A DNA stretch of 42,162 nt, from positions 1 through 42,162 of the forward strand of contig CATXSD010000011.1 in NCBI GenBank assembly GCA_958402075.1, given 5' to 3'. A program made the position numbers and the translations under genes. This stretch comes from Mediterranea massiliensis (GTDB taxonomy: Bacteria > Bacteroidota > Bacteroidia > Bacteroidales > Bacteroidaceae). Below are positions 1 through 8,192 of this stretch, piece after piece (the first letter of the stretch is position 1; every line of letters starts with the position of its first letter). Under the pieces are notes generated by a model, which saw only the letters and a list, made by a program, of their open reading frames with translations, was not told the origin of the DNA and did not search any database.

Positions 1-2
1 TG

Positions 3-1211
3 GTGCTCCGTGCCAAGATAGACATGGCAAGCCCCAACATGCACTTCCGCGACCCCATCATCTACCGCGTGGTGAAGCATCCGCACCACCGCACGGGCAC
101 GAAGTGGAAAGCCTACCCTATGTATGACTTCGCCCACGGCCAGAGCGACTTCTTCGAAGGCGTCACCCACTCGCTCTGCACGCTGGAGTTCGTGGTACAC
201 CGCCCGCTCTACGACCTCTTCGTCGACTGGCTGAAGGAAGGCAAGGACCTGGACGACAACCGCCCGCGCCAGTACGAATTCAACAAGCTGAACCTGAGCT
301 ACACCCTGATGAGCAAACGCAACCTGCTCATCCTGGTCAAGGAGAAGCTGGTGAACGGATGGGACGATCCCCGCATGCCGACCCTCTGCGGCTTCCGCCG
401 CCGCGGCTATTCGCCCGAGTCCATCCACAAGTTCATCGACAAGATAGGCTACACCACCTACGACGCCCTCAACGAGTTTGCCCTGCTGGAAAGCGCCGTC
501 CGTGAAGACCTGAACGAACGTGCCACCCGCATCTCGGCCGTGCTGAACCCCGTGAAGCTGGTCATCACCAACTATCCCGAAGGGCAGGTGGAAGAGCTGG
601 AAGCCATCAACAACCCCGAGCGCCCCGAAGAAGGCAGCCACACCATCGAGTTCAGCCGCGAGCTGTGGATGGAGCGCGAAGACTTCATGGAAGACGCGCC
701 GAAGAAATATTTCCGCATGACCCCCGGGCAGGAAGTACGCCTGAAGAACGCCTACATCGTGAAGTGCACGGGCTGCAAGAAGAACGAAGCCGGCGAAGTG
801 GTGGAAGTGTACTGCGAATACGACCCCGAATCGAAAAGCGGAATGCCCGGCGCCAACCGCAAGGTGAAGGGAACCCTCCACTGGGTGAGCTGCGCCCACT
901 GCCTTGAGGCCGAAGTACGTCTGTACGACCGCCTGTGGAAGGTGGAGAATCCGCGCGACGAGATGGCCGCCATCCGCGAAGCCAAGAATTGCGACGCCCT
1001 GACGGCCATGAAGGAAATCATCAACCCCGACTCGCTGAAGGTATTGCCCTGCTGCTACATCGAGAAGTTTGCCGCCGGCATGAAGCCGCTCACCTACCTG
1101 CAGTTCCAGCGCATCGGCTACTTCAACGTAGACCCCGACTCGACAGCCGAGAAGATGGTATTCAACCGCACAGTCGGCCTGAAGGACACCTGGGGCAAGA
1201 TAAACAAATAA
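3..1211 (+). CDS. glnS: Glutamine--tRNA ligase, C-terminal part (5' truncated by window)
   Basis: Cytoplasmic class I aminoacyl-tRNA synthetase that charges tRNA-Gln with glutamine. The open frame runs in from the window edge, and the visible 402 residues are about the last 70% of a protein usually 550-580 aa long. The GlnRS-type catalytic segment YDFAHGQSDFFEGVTHS is at fragment residues 41-57, and the KMSKS-type loop appears as MSKR at residues 103-106, as in other GlnRS. The tRNA anticodon-binding beta-barrel domains follow from about residue 190. The N-terminal HIGH motif lies outside the window, so the residue at position 3 (GTG codon) is internal and not a start. A TPR gene follows 24 bp downstream on the same strand, so they are probably co-transcribed. 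GluRS is the only close alternative, and the motif wording favours GlnRS. Confidence 0.95.
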   Translation: MLRAKIDMASPNMHFRDPIIYRVVKHPHHRTGTKWKAYPMYDFAHGQSDFFEGVTHSLCTLEFVVHRPLYDLFVDWLKEGKDLDDNRPRQYEFNKLNLSYTLMSKRNLLILVKEKLVNGWDDPRMPTLCGFRRRGYSPESIHKFIDKIGYTTYDALNEFALLESAVREDLNERATRISAVLNPVKLVITNYPEGQVEELEAINNPERPEEGSHTIEFSRELWMEREDFMEDAPKKYFRMTPGQEVRLKNAYIVKCTGCKKNEAGEVVEVYCEYDPESKSGMPGANRKVKGTLHWVSCAHCLEAEVRLYDRLWKVENPRDEMAAIREAKNCDALTAMKEIINPDSLKVLPCCYIEKFAAGMKPLTYLQFQRIGYFNVDPDSTAEKMVFNRTVGLKDTWGKINK

Positions 1212-1235
1212 ATTTGTAACAAGGGAACTCAAACA

Positions 1236-2675
1236 ATGATAAACAAGAACCTGCTGCCCGACAAGGACCGCGAACTGATAGAGCTGGCCGAGCGCTTCGA
1301 GGCCGCCCGGTCCGAGCAGAAATCCATCTACATGGATTCCGAAGACCTGGCCGACCTGGCCGAATGGTACAGCCGCCGGAACCGTTTCAAGGATGCCGCA
1401 GCCGTCATCGAGTGCGGACTGAAGCTGCACCCCGACAATACGTCGCTGCTGGTCGAGAAAGTATACCTCCACCTGGACCAGTTCAACCTGGCCGAAGCCA
1501 AGAAAGCTGCCCGACTGATTACCGAGGAGCGGCCCGACGTCACCATCCTGCGGGCCAGACTGCTGGCTGAGGACGGCCGTCTGGACGAAGCCGAACTGAT
1601 GCTGGACACGCTGGAAGACAAATACTGCAAGGAAAACATCATCGACGTAGCCTACATGTACCTCGAAACGGGGCAACGCCAACGCGCCCTCGACTGGCTG
1701 AAACATTGGCGGTGGGATACAGACAACCAGGAATATTGCGCCATCATGGCCGACAACCTACTGGACCAGCAGGAGTATCGGGAGGCTCTGACCTACTACA
1801 ACAAGCTGGTTGACCAGAACCCCTACCATCCGCCCTATTGGATCGGCGTAGCCCGTTGCCACCTGGGCCTGGGCGAATACGCAAAGGCCATCGACGCCTG
1901 CGACTATGCCCTGCTGGCCGACGAAGACCTGGGAGACGCCTACCTCATCAAGGGCTACTCCTTCATCGAGCTGCGCAATGGCGAAAAGGCCCTCGAAGCC
2001 TACGAAGGAGCCATCCGCTGCCACGTCATCACCAAAGCCTACGTCCACTTGCTGATGGGACAGCTCTACGTCGACACGAAGAAGTGGCCGGAAGCCTTCA
2101 AGCTGCTCCGACAGGCCAAGCAGGAAGAGAAAGAGCTCAAGGACCCCATCTCGCGCTCCACCCTCTATTCTGCCCTGGCCCTCTGCCTGAAGCATGCCGA
2201 CAAGGAGGGAAACAAGCAGCTCATCATGAAGTATTGCCTCAAGGCCATCGACCTCGACTACTACAACGTGACCGCCCAGCTGTTAGCGGGACTGATATTC
2301 ATCGAAGAAGGCGAAATGCAGACAGGACTGGGCATGTGGAAAGAAATATCCGAACTGGTACCAGAAGCCAGCACCTGGTGGGAACTATCGAGCTACAGCC
2401 TCGAGGCATCCCTCTTCGACCATGCCATCGAGGCGTTGAAGAAGGTGGAAGCCCTGGAGCCCGACTATCCCAATCTGTACAAACGGTTCGCCATCACATG
2501 CATCCTGGCCGGAAAGCCCGAGGAAGGTTACCGCTACAACCGCAAGGACCCCTCGCCCATCGACCAGAGAGACCTGGAGGACATCAACCAGCTGGTGGCT
2601 CACACCACAAAGGACAAACTCAACACGATGCTGAACGACTATCTGAAGAATACAGACTCGCAAAAGGATCAATAA
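1236..2675 (+). CDS. Tetratricopeptide repeat protein
   Basis: A 479-aa soluble protein with no signal peptide or membrane segment, built almost entirely of degenerate TPR helices. Typical A/B helix pairs with the spaced G-Y/A-A-P pattern appear at about residues 70-130, 180-300 and 340-440 (for example the YWIGVARCHLGLGEYAKAID segment near 200-220). TPR proteins are protein-interaction scaffolds and no catalytic domain is visible, so no function can be assigned. It lies 24 bp after glnS and 18 bp before the DUF368 gene, which suggests a three-gene operon. The start at 1236 is the first ATG after the glnS stop and gives full-length helices. Its codon use matches glnS. Confidence 0.85.
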   Translation: MINKNLLPDKDRELIELAERFEAARSEQKSIYMDSEDLADLAEWYSRRNRFKDAAAVIECGLKLHPDNTSLLVEKVYLHLDQFNLAEAKKAARLITEERPDVTILRARLLAEDGRLDEAELMLDTLEDKYCKENIIDVAYMYLETGQRQRALDWLKHWRWDTDNQEYCAIMADNLLDQQEYREALTYYNKLVDQNPYHPPYWIGVARCHLGLGEYAKAIDACDYALLADEDLGDAYLIKGYSFIELRNGEKALEAYEGAIRCHVITKAYVHLLMGQLYVDTKKWPEAFKLLRQAKQEEKELKDPISRSTLYSALALCLKHADKEGNKQLIMKYCLKAIDLDYYNVTAQLLAGLIFIEEGEMQTGLGMWKEISELVPEASTWWELSSYSLEASLFDHAIEALKKVEALEPDYPNLYKRFAITCILAGKPEEGYRYNRKDPSPIDQRDLEDINQLVAHTTKDKLNTMLNDYLKNTDSQKDQ

Positions 2676-2693
2676 ACAAGCAAGAAAGCATAT

Positions 2694-3584
2694 ATGGAAA
2701 GAAAACTGAAAGACTACGCATTCATCGCCCTGAAAGGCATGGGCATGGGTGCGGCCGACGTGGTGCCGGGCGTTTCGGGCGGAACCATCGCCTTCATCGT
2801 AGGCATCTACGACGAACTGATAGAAACCATCAAGAGCATCAACGCCGAAAGCATCCGCCTCTTCTTCACCGGCCATTGGGCGCGTTTCTGGAAGAAAATC
2901 AACGGAAACTTCCTGTTCTCGCTCCTGCTGGGCATCGGCATCAGCGTATTCTCGCTGGCCAAGGTCATCACCTGGCTGCTCCTCAACCACCCCATCCTGG
3001 TGTGGTCATTCTTCTTCGGCCTGGTACTGGCCTCGACGTGGTTCGTGGGCAAGGACATCAAGGGCTGGAACTGGAAGACCGTCACCGGCTTCATCGTCGG
3101 AGCGATTGTAGCCTACTACATCACCGTTGCCACGCCGGCCGAAACTTCCACCCATCCGCTGTTCATCTTCCTGTGCGGTGCCATCGCCATCTGCGCCATG
3201 ATTCTGCCGGGCATCTCGGGCAGCTTCATCCTGGTGCTGCTGGGCAAATACTTCTACATCATGGAGGCGGTGAAGACACTGGACATCAAGACACTGGTCA
3301 TCTTCGGTGTCGGTGCCTTCCTGGGCATCACGACCTTCTCCCGCCTGCTGTCGTTTGCCTTGAAGCATTTCCGCAACATCACGCTGGCCGTACTGACGGG
3401 CTTCATGCTGGGTTCCCTCAACAAGGTATGGCCGTGGAAGGAAATCGTGGATAACACGCACGGCATGCCTATCGAAACCAACATTCTGCCCAACGCCTAC
3501 ATCGGCGAAGCGGTGGTGTTGATGCTGGTAGGCTTCCTGCTGGTCTATTTCCTGGAGAAACTGTCGGCCAAGACGGCCCGTTAA
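2694..3584 (+). CDS. popT: DUF368 family membrane protein, PopT-like undecaprenyl-phosphate translocase candidate
   Basis: A 296-aa polytopic inner-membrane protein with about eight hydrophobic segments. Two related short motifs mark the DUF368 inverted repeat: PGVSGGT near residues 25-31 and PGISGS near residues 166-171, each in a membrane-re-entrant context. DUF368 proteins (PopT), together with the DedA family, have been reported to return undecaprenyl phosphate to the cytoplasmic face for cell-wall and surface-polymer synthesis. Function here is inferred from the family. The gene starts 18 bp after the TPR gene and ends just before a strong bidirectional hairpin, so it closes the glnS operon. 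The symbol is given by family membership only. Confidence 0.8.
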   Translation: MERKLKDYAFIALKGMGMGAADVVPGVSGGTIAFIVGIYDELIETIKSINAESIRLFFTGHWARFWKKINGNFLFSLLLGIGISVFSLAKVITWLLLNHPILVWSFFFGLVLASTWFVGKDIKGWNWKTVTGFIVGAIVAYYITVATPAETSTHPLFIFLCGAIAICAMILPGISGSFILVLLGKYFYIMEAVKTLDIKTLVIFGVGAFLGITTFSRLLSFALKHFRNITLAVLTGFMLGSLNKVWPWKEIVDNTHGMPIETNILPNAYIGEAVVLMLVGFLLVYFLEKLSAKTAR

Positions 3585-3607
3585 GGCATATACCTTATTA
3601 TAATAAG

Positions 3608-3665
3608 AAAAGGGTGCATTCCCATCAAGAAACCAATGTTTTCTTGCAGGGAATGCACCCTTTTT
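3608..3665. terminator. Bidirectional intrinsic terminator between popT and tpx
   Basis: A 16-bp perfect stem: the left arm AAAAGGGTGCATTCCC is at 3608-3623 and its complement is at 3649-3664. The loop is about 25 nt. An A-run on the left and a T-run on the right give a U tail to transcripts from either side, which suits two convergent genes. Confidence 0.9.
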
Positions 3666-3684
3666 CTTTCGGCAACGGCCCAGC

Positions 3685-4185
3685 TTACTTCAAAGCCGCC
3701 AACGCCTTGTCATAGTCAGGTTCCTGAGTGATTTCGGGTACCAGTTCCGTATAGGTCACCCGTCCGTCTTTGCCTACGATGACCACCGCACGGGCCAGCA
3801 ATCCGGCCAAGGGGCCGTCGGCCATGCAGACGCCATAGTTCTCGTCAAAGTCGGAAATGCGGAAGTCAGACAAGGGAATGACACGGTCGATACCCTCCGT
3901 CGTGCAGAAACGGGCATGCGCGAAAGGCAGGTCCTTCGAGATGGCCAGCACAACCGTATCAGCCATGGAAGCCGCCAGCTGGTTGAACTTGCGGACCGAA
4001 GTCGCGCACACAGCCGTATCGAGGCTCGGGAAAATATTCAAAACCACATTCTTTCCGCCCAAATCCTTCAGCGAGAGGGTTGACAAATCTGTTTTTACCA
4101 ATTCGAAATCAGGGGCCACCGTGCCCGTCTGTATAAACTCGCCGATGAGTCTCACCGGCTGTCCCTTAAAGTTTGTTGTTGCCAT
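3685..4185 (-). CDS. tpx: Thiol peroxidase (Tpx-type peroxiredoxin)
   Basis: A 166-aa atypical 2-Cys peroxiredoxin that reduces hydrogen peroxide and alkyl peroxides using thioredoxin. The peroxidatic cysteine is Cys60 in the Tpx signature PSLDTAVCATSVRKFN, and the resolving cysteine is Cys94 in ARFCTTEG, matching the spacing in E. coli Tpx. The ending ELVPEITQEPDYDKALAAL is also typical. An upstream in-frame ATG at 4290 would add 35 non-conserved residues. The start at 4185 (MATTNFKG) gives the usual family length and was chosen. It is a single-gene unit convergent with popT and divergent from the DUF4494 operon. It is probably induced by oxidative stress, but no operator could be identified. 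Confidence 0.95.
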   Translation of the reverse strand: MATTNFKGQPVRLIGEFIQTGTVAPDFELVKTDLSTLSLKDLGGKNVVLNIFPSLDTAVCATSVRKFNQLAASMADTVVLAISKDLPFAHARFCTTEGIDRVIPLSDFRISDFDENYGVCMADGPLAGLLARAVVIVGKDGRVTYTELVPEITQEPDYDKALAALK

Positions 4186-4357
4186 AATCTTCTTTTTTAA
4201 TGATGTTTCTTTCAGATAACAAGCGAAAGTAGCAAAAAGTTTGTACACAATGATTGCAACCGTATTAAAAAAACATTTCATCCGCCCCACCCCTATTCAC
4301 AAGCCGACAGGAAAATACCTCCAAAATGGAATATCCGCCGCAATTCTTCCACCTTAT

Positions 4358-4390
4358 CTTGCATACTTCGTACTAAAAGTTTTATCTTTG
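4358..4390 (+). promoter_or_regulatory. Promoter for the DUF4494-yggS operon
   Basis: A perfect Bacteroidota -7 element TATCTTTG (TAnnTTTG) at 4383-4390 with a TTG-type -33 element (CTTG, 4358-4361) 21 bp upstream. The leader to the ATG at 4445 would be about 47 nt. Confidence 0.65.
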
Positions 4391-4444
4391 TAGGGATTTA
4401 ATAGAGTTGTTTATATAAAATAGAAAACTAAAAGACTGAATATT

Positions 4445-4909
4445 ATGGCAATGCATACGTGGTTCGAATGCAAAATTCGATACGAAAAGACAATGGAAAA
4501 CGGGATGAACAAGAAGGTGACCGAGCCCTATCTGGTCGATGCGCTGAGCTTCACCGAAGCCGAGGCGCGCATCATCGAGGAGATTACCCCGTTCATCAGC
4601 GGCGAGTTCACCGTGGCCGACATCAAACGCGCCAACTACAGCGAGCTCTTCCCCTGCGACGAAGAGGCCGCCGACCGCTGGTTCAAGTGCAAGCTCGTCT
4701 TCATCACGCTGGACGAAAAGAGCGGCGCCGAGAAGAAGACTTCCACCCAAGTGCTGGTACAGGCCGCCGACCTGCGCGACGCCGTGAAGAAACTGGACGA
4801 AGGCATGAAGGGCACCATGGCCGACTATCTGATAGCCTCCGTGGCCGAGACAGCCATCATGGACGTCTATCCCTACAGCGCCGAGCCCGACGACAAGCCG
4901 GAAGTATAA
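4445..4909 (+). CDS. DUF4494 domain protein
   Basis: A 154-aa cytoplasmic protein that I recognise as the Bacteroidota-restricted DUF4494 family. It has no signal peptide, membrane segment or known catalytic motif. The fold looks like mixed alpha/beta, starting with the strand MAMHTWFECKIRYEK and containing SFTEAEARIIEEI at about residues 35-48. The C-terminus is acidic and low-complexity. It is the first gene of a probable three-gene operon, with yggS 37 bp downstream. The tight link to a PLP-homeostasis gene is the only clue to function, and no activity should be assumed. Confidence 0.8.
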   Translation: MAMHTWFECKIRYEKTMENGMNKKVTEPYLVDALSFTEAEARIIEEITPFISGEFTVADIKRANYSELFPCDEEAADRWFKCKLVFITLDEKSGAEKKTSTQVLVQAADLRDAVKKLDEGMKGTMADYLIASVAETAIMDVYPYSAEPDDKPEV

Positions 4910-4946
4910 CCCCCCAAAACGATACAACCGAAAGGAGCAAAAGAAA

Positions 4947-5612
4947 ATGATAGCAGAAAGTATCAGACAAATTCGAAGCGAACTGCCCGCAGGCGTACGG
5001 CTGGTGGCCGTATCGAAGTTCCACCCGAACGAGGCCATCGAAGAGGCCTATCGGGCAGGGCAGCGCATCTTCGGCGAAAGCAAGGTGCAGGAGATGACAG
5101 CCAAGCACGACAGCCTGCCGCAAGACATCGAATGGCACTTCATCGGTCATCTGCAGACCAACAAGGTGAAATACATCGTGCCCTACGTCGCGCTGATTCA
5201 TGGCATTGACTCCTTCAAGCTCCTGACCGAAGTGGACAAGCAGGCGGCCAAAGTGGGCCGCAGGGTAGACTGCCTGCTCCAGCTGCACATCGCCCGCGAA
5301 GAGACGAAGTTCGGCTTCAGCTTCGACGAATGCCGCCAGATGCTGGCCGAAGGCCAGTGGCGCCAGCTACAGCACGTCCGCCTGTGCGGCCTGATGGGCA
5401 TGGCGACCAATACCGACAACACCACGCAGATCAAGGAGGAATTCGAGTCCCTGAGCCAGTTCTTCCGCGAAGTGAAAGCCACCTGGTTTGCCGATGACGA
5501 CGCCTTCCGTGAACTCTCGATGGGCATGTCGCACGACTACCACGAAGCCATCGCCGCCGGCAGTACCCTGGTGCGCGTAGGAAGCAAAATCTTTGGAGAA
5601 CGCATTTATTAA
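4947..5612 (+). CDS. yggS: YggS-family pyridoxal phosphate homeostasis protein (PLPBP)
   Basis: A 221-aa cytoplasmic TIM-barrel protein of the YggS/PROSC family. These bind pyridoxal 5'-phosphate and buffer vitamin B6 and amino-acid pools without a known catalytic reaction. The PLP-binding lysine is Lys24 in LVAVSKFHP. The GESKVQE, WHFIGHLQTNK and GLMGMAT motifs and the C-terminal phosphate-binding RVGSKIFGER segment are intact, and the length is normal. It lies between DUF4494 (37 bp upstream) and the DHOD-like gene (20 bp downstream). The window also holds several PLP enzymes (PatB, Kbl, LysA), but no direct regulatory link to them is visible. Confidence 0.93.
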   Translation: MIAESIRQIRSELPAGVRLVAVSKFHPNEAIEEAYRAGQRIFGESKVQEMTAKHDSLPQDIEWHFIGHLQTNKVKYIVPYVALIHGIDSFKLLTEVDKQAAKVGRRVDCLLQLHIAREETKFGFSFDECRQMLAEGQWRQLQHVRLCGLMGMATNTDNTTQIKEEFESLSQFFREVKATWFADDDAFRELSMGMSHDYHEAIAAGSTLVRVGSKIFGERIY

Positions 5613-5632
5613 TCTTAAAAACAATCATTATT

Positions 5633-6613
5633 ATGGCAACAACTTTACAAACCACATTCGCCGGGCTTTCCCTGAGAAACCCCATCATCGTCAGCAGTTC
5701 GGGCCTCACCGACAGCGCCGCCAAGAACCAGAAGCTCTGCGAAGCCGGAGCGGGAGCCATCGTGCTGAAATCACTCTTCGAAGAGCAGATCATGATGGAA
5801 GCCGACTGGCATGGCGACCCCAACATGTACCCCGAAGGAAGCGACTACCTCGTAGGTTACATCCGCCAGCACAAGTTGGGCGAGTACCTCACCCTCATCA
5901 AAGAAAGCAAGAAAGTGTGCGACGTCCCCGTGATAGCCAGCATCAACTGCTACCAGGACGCCGACTGGATCGACTTCGCCCAGCAGATTGAAGAGGCCGG
6001 AGCTGATGCGCTCGAAGTCAACATCCTGGCTCTGCAAACCGACGTACACTATACTTACGGCAGCTTCGAGCAGCGCCACATCGACATCCTGCGCCACATC
6101 AAGAAGACGGTCAAGATACCCGTCATCATGAAGCTGGGTGACAACCTGACCAACCCCGTGGCCCTCATCGACCAGCTTTATGCCAACGGAGCCGCTGCCG
6201 TCGTACTGTTCAACCGCTTCTACCAGCCGGACATCAACATTGAGAAAATGACGCAGGTGGCAGGCAACGTATTCAGCAACGAGGCCGACCTGGCCAAAGC
6301 GCTCCGCTGGACGGGCATTGCTTCGGCCGCCGTCAGCCAGATAGACTATGCCATCTCGGGCGGCATCCACTCGGCCGAAGGCGTGGTGAAGGCCATCCTG
6401 GCCGGTGCCTCAGCCGTAGAGATCTGCAGCGTGCTCTACCAAGAGTCGTCCGCTGTCATCAATGAATACAACAAGTTCGTGGCCGACTGGATGGCCAAGA
6501 AGGGCATGGAAAGCATCGCACAGTTCAAGGGCAAGCTGAACGTGGGCGACGTGAAGGGTGTCAACACCTTCGAACGTACTCAGTTCCTGAAGTATTTCTC
6601 TTCGCACGAATAA
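5633..6613 (+). CDS. Dihydroorotate dehydrogenase-like flavoprotein (function uncertain)
   Basis: A 326-aa FMN-type TIM barrel related to class 1 dihydroorotate dehydrogenases (PyrD). The FMN-contact lysines are visible in VLKS (Lys46) and VIMKLGDN (Lys167), and the C-terminal phosphate-binding elements SGGIHS and GASAVEICS are intact. The loop that normally carries the catalytic base in an N-x-S/C-x-PN context is instead EVNILALQTD (residues 128-137), with neither the Cys/Ser nor the PN pair. It may therefore not act on dihydroorotate. Bacteroidota genomes usually carry this paralogue in addition to a true pyrD; whether this genome does cannot be seen here. It ends the DUF4494-yggS operon, 20 bp after yggS, and is followed by a clear terminator. 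Confidence 0.82.
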   Translation: MATTLQTTFAGLSLRNPIIVSSSGLTDSAAKNQKLCEAGAGAIVLKSLFEEQIMMEADWHGDPNMYPEGSDYLVGYIRQHKLGEYLTLIKESKKVCDVPVIASINCYQDADWIDFAQQIEEAGADALEVNILALQTDVHYTYGSFEQRHIDILRHIKKTVKIPVIMKLGDNLTNPVALIDQLYANGAAAVVLFNRFYQPDINIEKMTQVAGNVFSNEADLAKALRWTGIASAAVSQIDYAISGGIHSAEGVVKAILAGASAVEICSVLYQESSAVINEYNKFVADWMAKKGMESIAQFKGKLNVGDVKGVNTFERTQFLKYFSSHE

Positions 6614-6640
6614 AATCTTTCCGGTCCCAACAGAAAAAAT

Positions 6641-6687
6641 CAGGCTGAATTCCGCTTCCGTGAAGCAGGATTCAGCCTGTTCTGTTT
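6641..6687 (+). terminator. Intrinsic terminator of the DUF4494-yggS-DHOD operon
   Basis: The outer stem CAGGCTGAAT (6641-6650) pairs perfectly with ATTCAGCCTG (6670-6679). An inner GCTTC/GAAGC helix lies inside it, and a T-rich tail TTCTGTTTT follows. It begins 28 bp after the DHOD-like stop. Confidence 0.85.
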
Positions 6688-6722
6688 TCAGTATCCACAC
6701 TTCATCCTTCCATCCTCCAACC

Positions 6723-6876
6723 CGGACAGAACGTACACATTGAACAGACAGAACGTTTATACCGAGCAAACAGAACGTTTACACCGAGCAAACAGAACGT
6801 TTATGCTGGGCAAACAGATTGTTTAGGCTGGGCAAATAAATCGTTTAGGCTGGGCAAACGGATGCTTTTCCCAGCT
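6723..6876. repeat. Degenerate 22-bp tandem array, seven units
   Basis: Seven consecutive units of exactly 22 bp start at 6723, 6745, 6767, 6789, 6811, 6833 and 6855. The core on the + strand is CAAACAGAACGTTTA followed by CCGAG or GCTGGG. The middle units are most alike and the outer ones decay. An inverted copy of the unit end follows (CCCAGCTTAAACG, 6870-6882) and forms a hairpin with the last unit. There are no unique spacers, so it is not a CRISPR. The remaining sequence to the patB stop (6883-7013) holds no gene that I can support. Confidence 0.9.
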
Positions 6877-6882
6877 TAAACG
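6842..6882 (-). terminator. Probable terminator of the DUF3737-patB operon, overlapping the 22-bp array
   Basis: CGTTTAGGCTGGG (6842-6854) and CCCAGCTTAAACG (6870-6882) form a 13-bp stem with one G-U pair and a 15-nt loop. Read on the minus strand it lies about 130 bp after the patB stop, with a modest U-rich tail (ATTTATTTG). The following array units repeat the 3' arm plus tail. Confidence 0.55.
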
Positions 6883-7013
6883 ACCGACCTTGGCTGGAGG
6901 AATAATTTTCTTTCTGAAGTAATGACTATTGTCATCGACAGATAGAAGGAAGGAATTGATCAGTATCTCTTATTTTGAACAACCTCACTATACTTTTATC
7001 AGCATATCCGCCC

Positions 7014-8177
7014 CTATGACTTCTGGCAGAAATCCAGAAAGCGTTTCAGGCCTTCGGCCAGCGTGGTACGCGGACAGGCGATGTTCCACCGCATGAACCC
7101 TTCCCCTTCCGCTCCGTACATGGTACCGGCATTGAGCCAGAGTCCGGCTTCGGCAACCAGGCGCCGTTCCAGTTCTTCCGACGGCAAGCCCAACGTCCGG
7201 CAATCCATCCACACGAGATAGGTTCCTTCCAAGGCCGTGAGAGGGAACTGCGGCAGGTTCTCGCTACAAAAGTCCTGCATATAGAGATAGTTCGCATGCA
7301 AATACCCGATGAGTTGGTCCAGCCACTCTTCGCCTTCGTTATAAGCAGCTTGGGTCGCTATCACACCGAACGGATTGACGTCGCACACCTCGTTGTCGTT
7401 GATAGCCCGGTCTATTTTAGCCCGGAGGGCTGCATCAATGCAGACGATATTGGCTATCTGAAGGCCGGCTATGTTGAACGCCTTGCTGGGCGACAGACAC
7501 GTCACAGAATGTTGCAGGAACTTTTCCGAAATAGAGGCAAACGGCGTGTATCGATGGCCGGGGAAAACCAGCTCGCAATGGATTTCATCCGAAACGACCG
7601 TCACACCGTGGCGGATGCACATGTCACCGAGGCGTACAAGCTCTTCACGCTTCCACACCCGCCCGACGGGATTGTGTGGATTGCAGAGGAGCATCACCTT
7701 CACTTGCGGATCGGAAAGCTTCTGCTCCAGATCATCGTAGTCCATCACATAAGTATTGCCAACAGGCACCAGCGGTGAAGCCACCATCCCACATCCGTTG
7801 TTGCGGATTGAAGAAAAAAAGCAGTTGTAGACCGGAGTCTGTACCAGCACCTTGTCGCCCGGACGGGTCAAGGCCTTGATGACAGCCGATATGGCGGGCA
7901 CCACCCCCGAGGTATAAAGCATCCATCCGCGGTCGATCGTCCACCCGTGACGACGAGCAAACCAACCGGTCACCGCCTCGTAATAACTGTCAGGGACACG
8001 GGTATAACCGAAAATACCGTGCTCCACCCGCCTGCGCAGGGCATCGACGATGGCCGGAGCAGTACGGAAATCCATATCAGCCACCCACATCGGCAATACA
8101 TCCGGGCTGCCTGCACTGTCCCACTTATAGGAATCGGTTCCCCGACGGGGAATCACCTGGTCGAAATCGTATTTCAT
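7014..8177 (-). CDS. patB: PatB/MalY-family PLP-dependent C-S lyase or aminotransferase
   Basis: A 387-aa fold-type I PLP enzyme. The family cleaves C-S bonds of cystathionine, cystine or cysteine conjugates (beta-lyase); some members act as aminotransferases. The N-terminal signature KWD...LPMWVADMDF is at residues 18-37, the CNPHNPVG cofactor segment at 165-172, VVSDEIH (Asp/Glu-His) at 194-200, and the Schiff-base lysine is Lys232 in SPSKAFNIAGLQ. The start at 8177 (MKYDFDQ) is preferred over 8189 because a strong GGAGG lies 5 nt upstream. It begins only 15 bp after the DUF3737 stop, so the two genes are translationally close and co-transcribed. True substrates are unknown. Confidence 0.9.
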   Translation of the reverse strand: MKYDFDQVIPRRGTDSYKWDSAGSPDVLPMWVADMDFRTAPAIVDALRRRVEHGIFGYTRVPDSYYEAVTGWFARRHGWTIDRGWMLYTSGVVPAISAVIKALTRPGDKVLVQTPVYNCFFSSIRNNGCGMVASPLVPVGNTYVMDYDDLEQKLSDPQVKVMLLCNPHNPVGRVWKREELVRLGDMCIRHGVTVVSDEIHCELVFPGHRYTPFASISEKFLQHSVTCLSPSKAFNIAGLQIANIVCIDAALRAKIDRAINDNEVCDVNPFGVIATQAAYNEGEEWLDQLIGYLHANYLYMQDFCSENLPQFPLTALEGTYLVWMDCRTLGLPSEELERRLVAEAGLWLNAGTMYGAEGEGFMRWNIACPRTTLAEGLKRFLDFCQKS

Positions 8178-8192
8178 ACCTACCTCCACTTT

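Noticed and set aside
1838..3454. 538-aa + strand ORF
   Set aside because: It is an out-of-frame shadow across the TPR and DUF368 genes, with Arg/Pro/His-rich low-complexity content.
4186..4290. N-terminal extension of tpx to 4290
   Set aside because: The added 35 residues are not part of the Tpx family and would cover the promoter region.
6723..6876. 22-bp array as a CRISPR
   Set aside because: Units are contiguous with no spacers, are too short and degenerate, and no cas gene is near.
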